Positions 7,101 through 9,757 of a stretch of 9,757 bases of DNA are shown piece after piece. The notes under the pieces were generated by a model, which was given only the letters and a program-made list of their open reading frames with translations, searched no databases and had not been told where the DNA came from. The translations under genes and the position numbers were made by a program. Each line of letters opens with the position of its first letter. Within the stretch, counting starts at the first letter, position 1. The DNA is from an uncultured Bacteroidales bacterium (GTDB lineage Bacteria; Bacteroidota; Bacteroidia; Bacteroidales; Paludibacteraceae). The stretch lies in NCBI GenBank assembly GCA_937885465.1, contig CAKZZM010000186.1:1-9757 (forward strand). Reading direction: 5' to 3'.

Positions 7101-8371
7101 TGTACGCACTTGCCGACTGCAATAATTTCTTTGTCAGTTGCGAGCGTGTGTTTCGCCCTGACTTGTGGGACAAGCCCGTCCTCGTTCTGTCAGGCAATGA
7201 CGGCTGTGTCGTCAGTCGTTCCAACGAGGTCAAGGCTCTTGGTATCAAGATGGGTACGCCTCTCTACCAAATCAAAGATTTAGTCGAGAAGCACCACATC
7301 GCCTGTTTCTCCTCAAACTTTTCTCTTTATGGTGACCTCTCATCGCGAGTTATGTCCTTGCTGCGCAACCACACCACGCGCTTCGAGCAATACTCCATAG
7401 ATGAAGGCTTTATCACCATTGACCATATTCCACCTAAAGAACGCAAAACCTACTGCGAGCATATCGTCAGAGAGATATATCAAGGCACAGGCATCCCTAT
7501 ATCAATGGGTATTGCGCCTTCCAAGACCCTTTGCAAAGTAGCAAGCAAGTATGCAAAGAAATTCAAAGGCTACCATGGAGCGTGCATCATCGACTCGGAG
7601 GGCAAACGCCTGAAGGCTCTTGAAAAGTTTGAGATTGGCGATGTATGGGGTATCGGTCGCAGTGCCAACGCGAAACTGACGGCTTTGGGTATAACCACCG
7701 CCTTACAGTTCACCCAACTGCCCGAAAGCAAAGTGCGCACCATTTTTCACATGCCCGGAGTACTCACTTGGCGTGAACTCAACGGCACCGACTGCATCGA
7801 CACCTCGGAACTCGTATCGAAGCAGTCTATCACCACATCGCGCACTTTTGCCAACGCCATTACCTCGCTGCCTCTAATGGAACAGCAATTAGCGAACTTT
7901 TGTGACAACTGCGCTCGCAAACTGCGAATGCAACATTCTGTTTGCTCGCAGGTCATCGTTTTTGCTGTAACCTCACGTTTCCGTACCGACATCGAGCAAT
8001 GTCAGATTGTGGAGACAGTCAATCTACCTGTGCCGACATCGGACACGCGCGAACTGCTCGCTTATATCCTCGCTTCTTTCCGTCCGTTATTCCGTGAGGG
8101 CGTGCAGTTCAAGAAAGCAGGAGTAGTATTCACACATATTGAGCCGGAAAGCGCAGTCGTTGCTGACCTCTTTGACGAGCGCAACCGCACACGCGACAAG
8201 GTTCTGCAACGCACTATAGACAATATCCGAAACAAGATAGGTAATGATTCGCTCATCTTGGGAACGCAGTTGCCACCCAAATCGGAACAGGGGAAGTCAG
8301 TCTATAAGACCGACCACAAAAGCCCTCTCTATACAACTGATATTTCGCAAGTGCTTACAATCAAACTATAG
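7100..8371 (+). CDS. umuC: UmuC-like Y-family DNA polymerase (translesion synthesis)
   Basis: Catalytic subunit of an error-prone translesion polymerase. Starting at the ATG at 7100, which overlaps the umuD stop, it has 423 residues, almost exactly the length of E. coli UmuC. The palm carries the metal-binding residues D6 (YALADCNNFF) and D101-E102 in YSIDEGF (98-104). The finger segment CVVSRSNEVKALGIKMG (36-52) is the conserved nucleotide-binding region. A helix-hairpin-helix thumb follows (DVWGIGRSANAKL, 181-193), then the little-finger domain. A C-terminal SPLYTTDISQVL (408-419) corresponds to the UmuC tail motif. At the place of the beta-clamp motif (QLNLF in E. coli) it has VADLF (354-358), lacking the leading glutamine. 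An upstream in-frame start at 7055 is less likely because it lies within umuD. It is the last gene of the run, with a terminator 19 bases beyond. Confidence 0.96.
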   Translation: MYALADCNNFFVSCERVFRPDLWDKPVLVLSGNDGCVVSRSNEVKALGIKMGTPLYQIKDLVEKHHIACFSSNFSLYGDLSSRVMSLLRNHTTRFEQYSIDEGFITIDHIPPKERKTYCEHIVREIYQGTGIPISMGIAPSKTLCKVASKYAKKFKGYHGACIIDSEGKRLKALEKFEIGDVWGIGRSANAKLTALGITTALQFTQLPESKVRTIFHMPGVLTWRELNGTDCIDTSELVSKQSITTSRTFANAITSLPLMEQQLANFCDNCARKLRMQHSVCSQVIVFAVTSRFRTDIEQCQIVETVNLPVPTSDTRELLAYILASFRPLFREGVQFKKAGVVFTHIEPESAVVADLFDERNRTRDKVLQRTIDNIRNKIGNDSLILGTQLPPKSEQGKSVYKTDHKSPLYTTDISQVLTIKL

Positions 8372-8372
8372 T

Positions 8373-8387
8373 TCCACAGGGCGTGGA
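8373..8387 (+). other. Small hairpin directly after the umuC stop
   Basis: TCCAC (8373-8377) and GTGGA (8383-8387) form a 5-bp stem with loop AGGGC. It lies between the umuC stop and the larger terminator stem. It may protect the 3' end of the transcript or be incidental; a 5-bp stem is weak evidence. Confidence 0.3.
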
Positions 8388-8390
8388 CGG

Positions 8391-8450
8391 GGGAGTGCGG
8401 AGGGTTTTCCTTTACAACCATTTTAACATTGACTCCGTACTCCCTTTTTT
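8391..8450 (+). terminator. Strong intrinsic terminator of the hsdS-umuC run
   Basis: GGGAGTGCGGAG (8391-8402) pairs with CTCCGTACTCCC (8433-8444): eleven Watson-Crick pairs and one G:T wobble around a 30-base loop, followed at once by six T (8445-8450). The loop also holds a small GGTT/AACC pairing (8403-8406 with 8416-8419). This is the only convincing terminator between the left edge and the second gene block, and it supports a single transcript ending after umuC. Confidence 0.85.
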
Positions 8451-8456
8451 GTGTCT

Positions 8457-8487
8457 TTTCCGCACCCCCATTAGTGCCATACCTTTG
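8457..8487 (+). promoter_or_regulatory. Bacteroidota-type housekeeping promoter for the second gene block
   Basis: TACCTTTG at 8480-8487 matches the Bacteroides -7 consensus TAnnTTTG. TTTC at 8457-8460, 19 bases upstream, is one base away from the -33 element TTTG, and 19 lies within the known spacing. Transcription would begin at roughly 8493-8495, leaving a leader of only about 10 bases that contains AAGGA (8499-8503) close to the ATG at 8505. The promoter lies a few bases beyond the terminator and so marks a new transcription unit. Confidence 0.65.
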
Positions 8488-8504
8488 CACAAAAAAGCAA
8501 GGAT

Positions 8505-9593
8505 ATGGCACTTTCTCTTTTGACATCCGTACCTGCAACGTGTTACACATCGCAGTTGCAGGAAATAGTACTCTCCACCTCCGCCGCGAGCGTCACACTC
8601 ACCATCACCCACCAAGCGCAGCTCTACTACAGCGGCAACGGGCAGACGCGCGTTTTCCAAGCCACCTACAGCACACGCTCTAACCGCGCCAAGATTTACG
8701 ACATCGGCTCGCTCCTCGAAACCTTCATGCTCAATCGGGACGGGGTGCAGCAGTTCTATTTCACTTTCACGGACGGCACCGACACCCTCGAAGAGACATA
8801 CGCCGTCATCTACTGCAAGCAGCAACCCGTACGCTCTGCCGCTGACCTCGCCTCTTCGAGTTACATCACCAACTACCTCACGCGCCTCGTCTATCTCGGT
8901 GCGAACGACCAACTACCATACTTCGCAGGCTTCGGTTCGCCCGGGGGTTACACCGTGCGCACCATCACTTACTCCGTAGTCTATCGCAATCCGGACGGCA
9001 CGCTCGGTACTTACTCCATGATAGCCGGAGGTCGTGCCGGATATGGTATATCGTATGTCATCTCCTCGCCCGATGCCATTCGTGAGATGTTTGCACCGGT
9101 CATTCCGCAAGGGGCAGTAATTCTCTCTTATTCCCTCAAACAAGGCAGCCGCACGGCACGTTTCTTCGTAGCCGAACAAACGATAGTGCGGCAGTTCGTG
9201 TTCCGCAATGCCTACGGTTGCCGCGAGTACATCTGTGTACCCACGGCACGCACGGAGAAGACCGAAACAAAAAGCAGCACAGCCGTTTGCAGCGACACGC
9301 TCACGCAGTACGACATCACCCACACACGCTCCTACGAAGAACAAACGCCTGCACTCCAACGCGCTGAAGCACGCCGTTTCGGGGAGTTCCTGACCTCGCA
9401 CTTCACAGCCGTACTCATTGACGGCACCGAATATCCCATACTCATCAAGGACTACGAACTGAAAATCTCCGACAACGCCGGAGAGAGCAACACCGTCAAG
9501 TTCGAGTGGCAGTTCACCTCGCTCCGCACGCCGCTCATCAGCGAGGACTACGACCGCATCTTCTCGCCCGAGTACGATGATAATTTCGTATAA
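8505..9593 (+). CDS. Hypothetical protein, probable phage or prophage virion (tail-region) protein
   Basis: A 362-residue protein I cannot name. It is rich in short beta strands, serine, threonine and tyrosine, with no signal peptide, membrane helix or enzyme motif. An N-terminal beta-sandwich-like part (about 20-105: VTLTITHQAQLYY, KIYDIGSLLETFML) is followed by a glycine/tyrosine-rich middle part. The C-terminal part contains EYPILIKDYELKISDNAGES and VKFEWQF (about 305-345) and ends in a tyrosine- and aspartate-rich tail (IFSPEYDDNF). This last pattern resembles distal-tail or baseplate-type proteins annotated in Bacteroidales prophages; I base that on general resemblance only. GC content is clearly higher than in the upstream genes (65% and 57% in two sampled 60-base rows). 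The start is set by the promoter and the AAGGA just upstream. A surface or integrative-element structural protein is the main alternative. Confidence 0.7.
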   Translation: MALSLLTSVPATCYTSQLQEIVLSTSAASVTLTITHQAQLYYSGNGQTRVFQATYSTRSNRAKIYDIGSLLETFMLNRDGVQQFYFTFTDGTDTLEETYAVIYCKQQPVRSAADLASSSYITNYLTRLVYLGANDQLPYFAGFGSPGGYTVRTITYSVVYRNPDGTLGTYSMIAGGRAGYGISYVISSPDAIREMFAPVIPQGAVILSYSLKQGSRTARFFVAEQTIVRQFVFRNAYGCREYICVPTARTEKTETKSSTAVCSDTLTQYDITHTRSYEEQTPALQRAEARRFGEFLTSHFTAVLIDGTEYPILIKDYELKISDNAGESNTVKFEWQFTSLRTPLISEDYDRIFSPEYDDNFV

Positions 9594-9595
9594 AC

Positions 9596-9624
9596 ATCCG
9601 AATTTCTCACAAATTATCCGAATT
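9596..9624 (+). repeat. Direct repeat of 9 bases just before the last gene
   Basis: ATCCGAATT occurs at 9596-9604 and again at 9616-9624, exactly 20 bases apart, or about two helical turns. The second copy abuts the ATG at 9625. The spacing would suit two copies of a binding site on one face of the helix, or a translational control element. In so short a gap it could also be chance. Confidence 0.4.
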
Positions 9625-9757
9625 ATGCCCGGTACCGCCCAAACATCACCACAAGTCACAGCCACCCAAGCGCAAGAGGCTCGCCAAAAGTACATCCTCG
9701 CCTTCAATCAGACGATGATACAGATTTGGCAAGAGCGCATCACCTTGCTCGATGTCA
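9625..9757 (+). CDS. Start of a hypothetical, probably phage-related protein (runs off the window)
   Basis: An open frame from ATG 9625 to the window edge gives 44 residues, beginning MPGTAQTSPQVTATQAQEAR and continuing with KYILAFNQTMIQIWQERITL. The first 15 residues are polar and probably disordered; the rest is an amphipathic helix rich in Q, I and E. It follows the previous stop by 31 bases on the same strand and has the same GC-rich codon use, so the two are probably co-transcribed. By position it may be another virion assembly protein, but the fragment is too short to classify. Confidence 0.6.
   Translation, partial: MPGTAQTSPQVTATQAQEARQKYILAFNQTMIQIWQERITLLDV

Noticed and set aside
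8412..9707. Two adjoining minus-strand open frames (8412-8912 and 8913-9707) opposite the phage-like gene
   Set aside because: They share one reading frame and run across a terminator and promoter that serve the + strand. GC-rich codon bias explains the lack of stops. The + frame has a better start, leader and promoter.
1..9757. CRISPR array, tRNA, rRNA or insertion sequence
   Set aside because: I found no spaced repeat series, cloverleaf, rRNA-like stretch, transposase motif or terminal inverted repeats in reading the window.

Overview
The window looks like a chromosomal defence or genomic-island segment from a member of the Bacteroidota, probably Bacteroidales. The main support is a promoter near 8457-8487 with a Bacteroides-type -7 element (TACCTTTG). 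AT-rich leaders rather than strong Shine-Dalgarno sites precede most starts, and the protein families are typical of gut Bacteroidales. The genus cannot be fixed from this sequence. All genes I support lie on the + strand.

Positions 1-8371 hold one tightly packed run of eight genes. It starts with hsdS, whose 5' end is missing or broken, and hsdR of a type I restriction-modification system; hsdM is not in the window. These are followed by a YgjP/WGSC-type zinc metallopeptidase, a GIY-YIG nuclease with a C-terminal DUF4357, an unrecognised 109-residue protein whose pattern suggests a SinR/Cas2-like ferredoxin fold, an HNH endonuclease, and the SOS mutagenesis pair umuD-umuC. Junctions run from a 4-base ATGA overlap to a 15-base gap, and I see no terminator or convincing promoter inside the run. 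A strong intrinsic terminator at 8391-8450 closes it. The likely reading is a single transcript that couples DNA restriction, three extra genes of nuclease or putative nucleic-acid-binding type, and error-prone DNA synthesis.

After the terminator a new promoter (about 8457-8487) starts a second, more GC-rich unit. It holds a 362-residue protein (8505-9593) and the start of another (9625 to the window edge). I cannot name either with certainty; their character suggests phage or prophage virion (tail-region) proteins. The defence block therefore appears to abut, or be carried by, a prophage-like region.

The most notable points are the umuDC pair lacking its own regulatory space inside a restriction-modification operon, the compact GIY-YIG / small protein / HNH trio, and the hsdS 5' end, where a perfect inverted repeat and an in-frame stop sit right before the first target-recognition domain.
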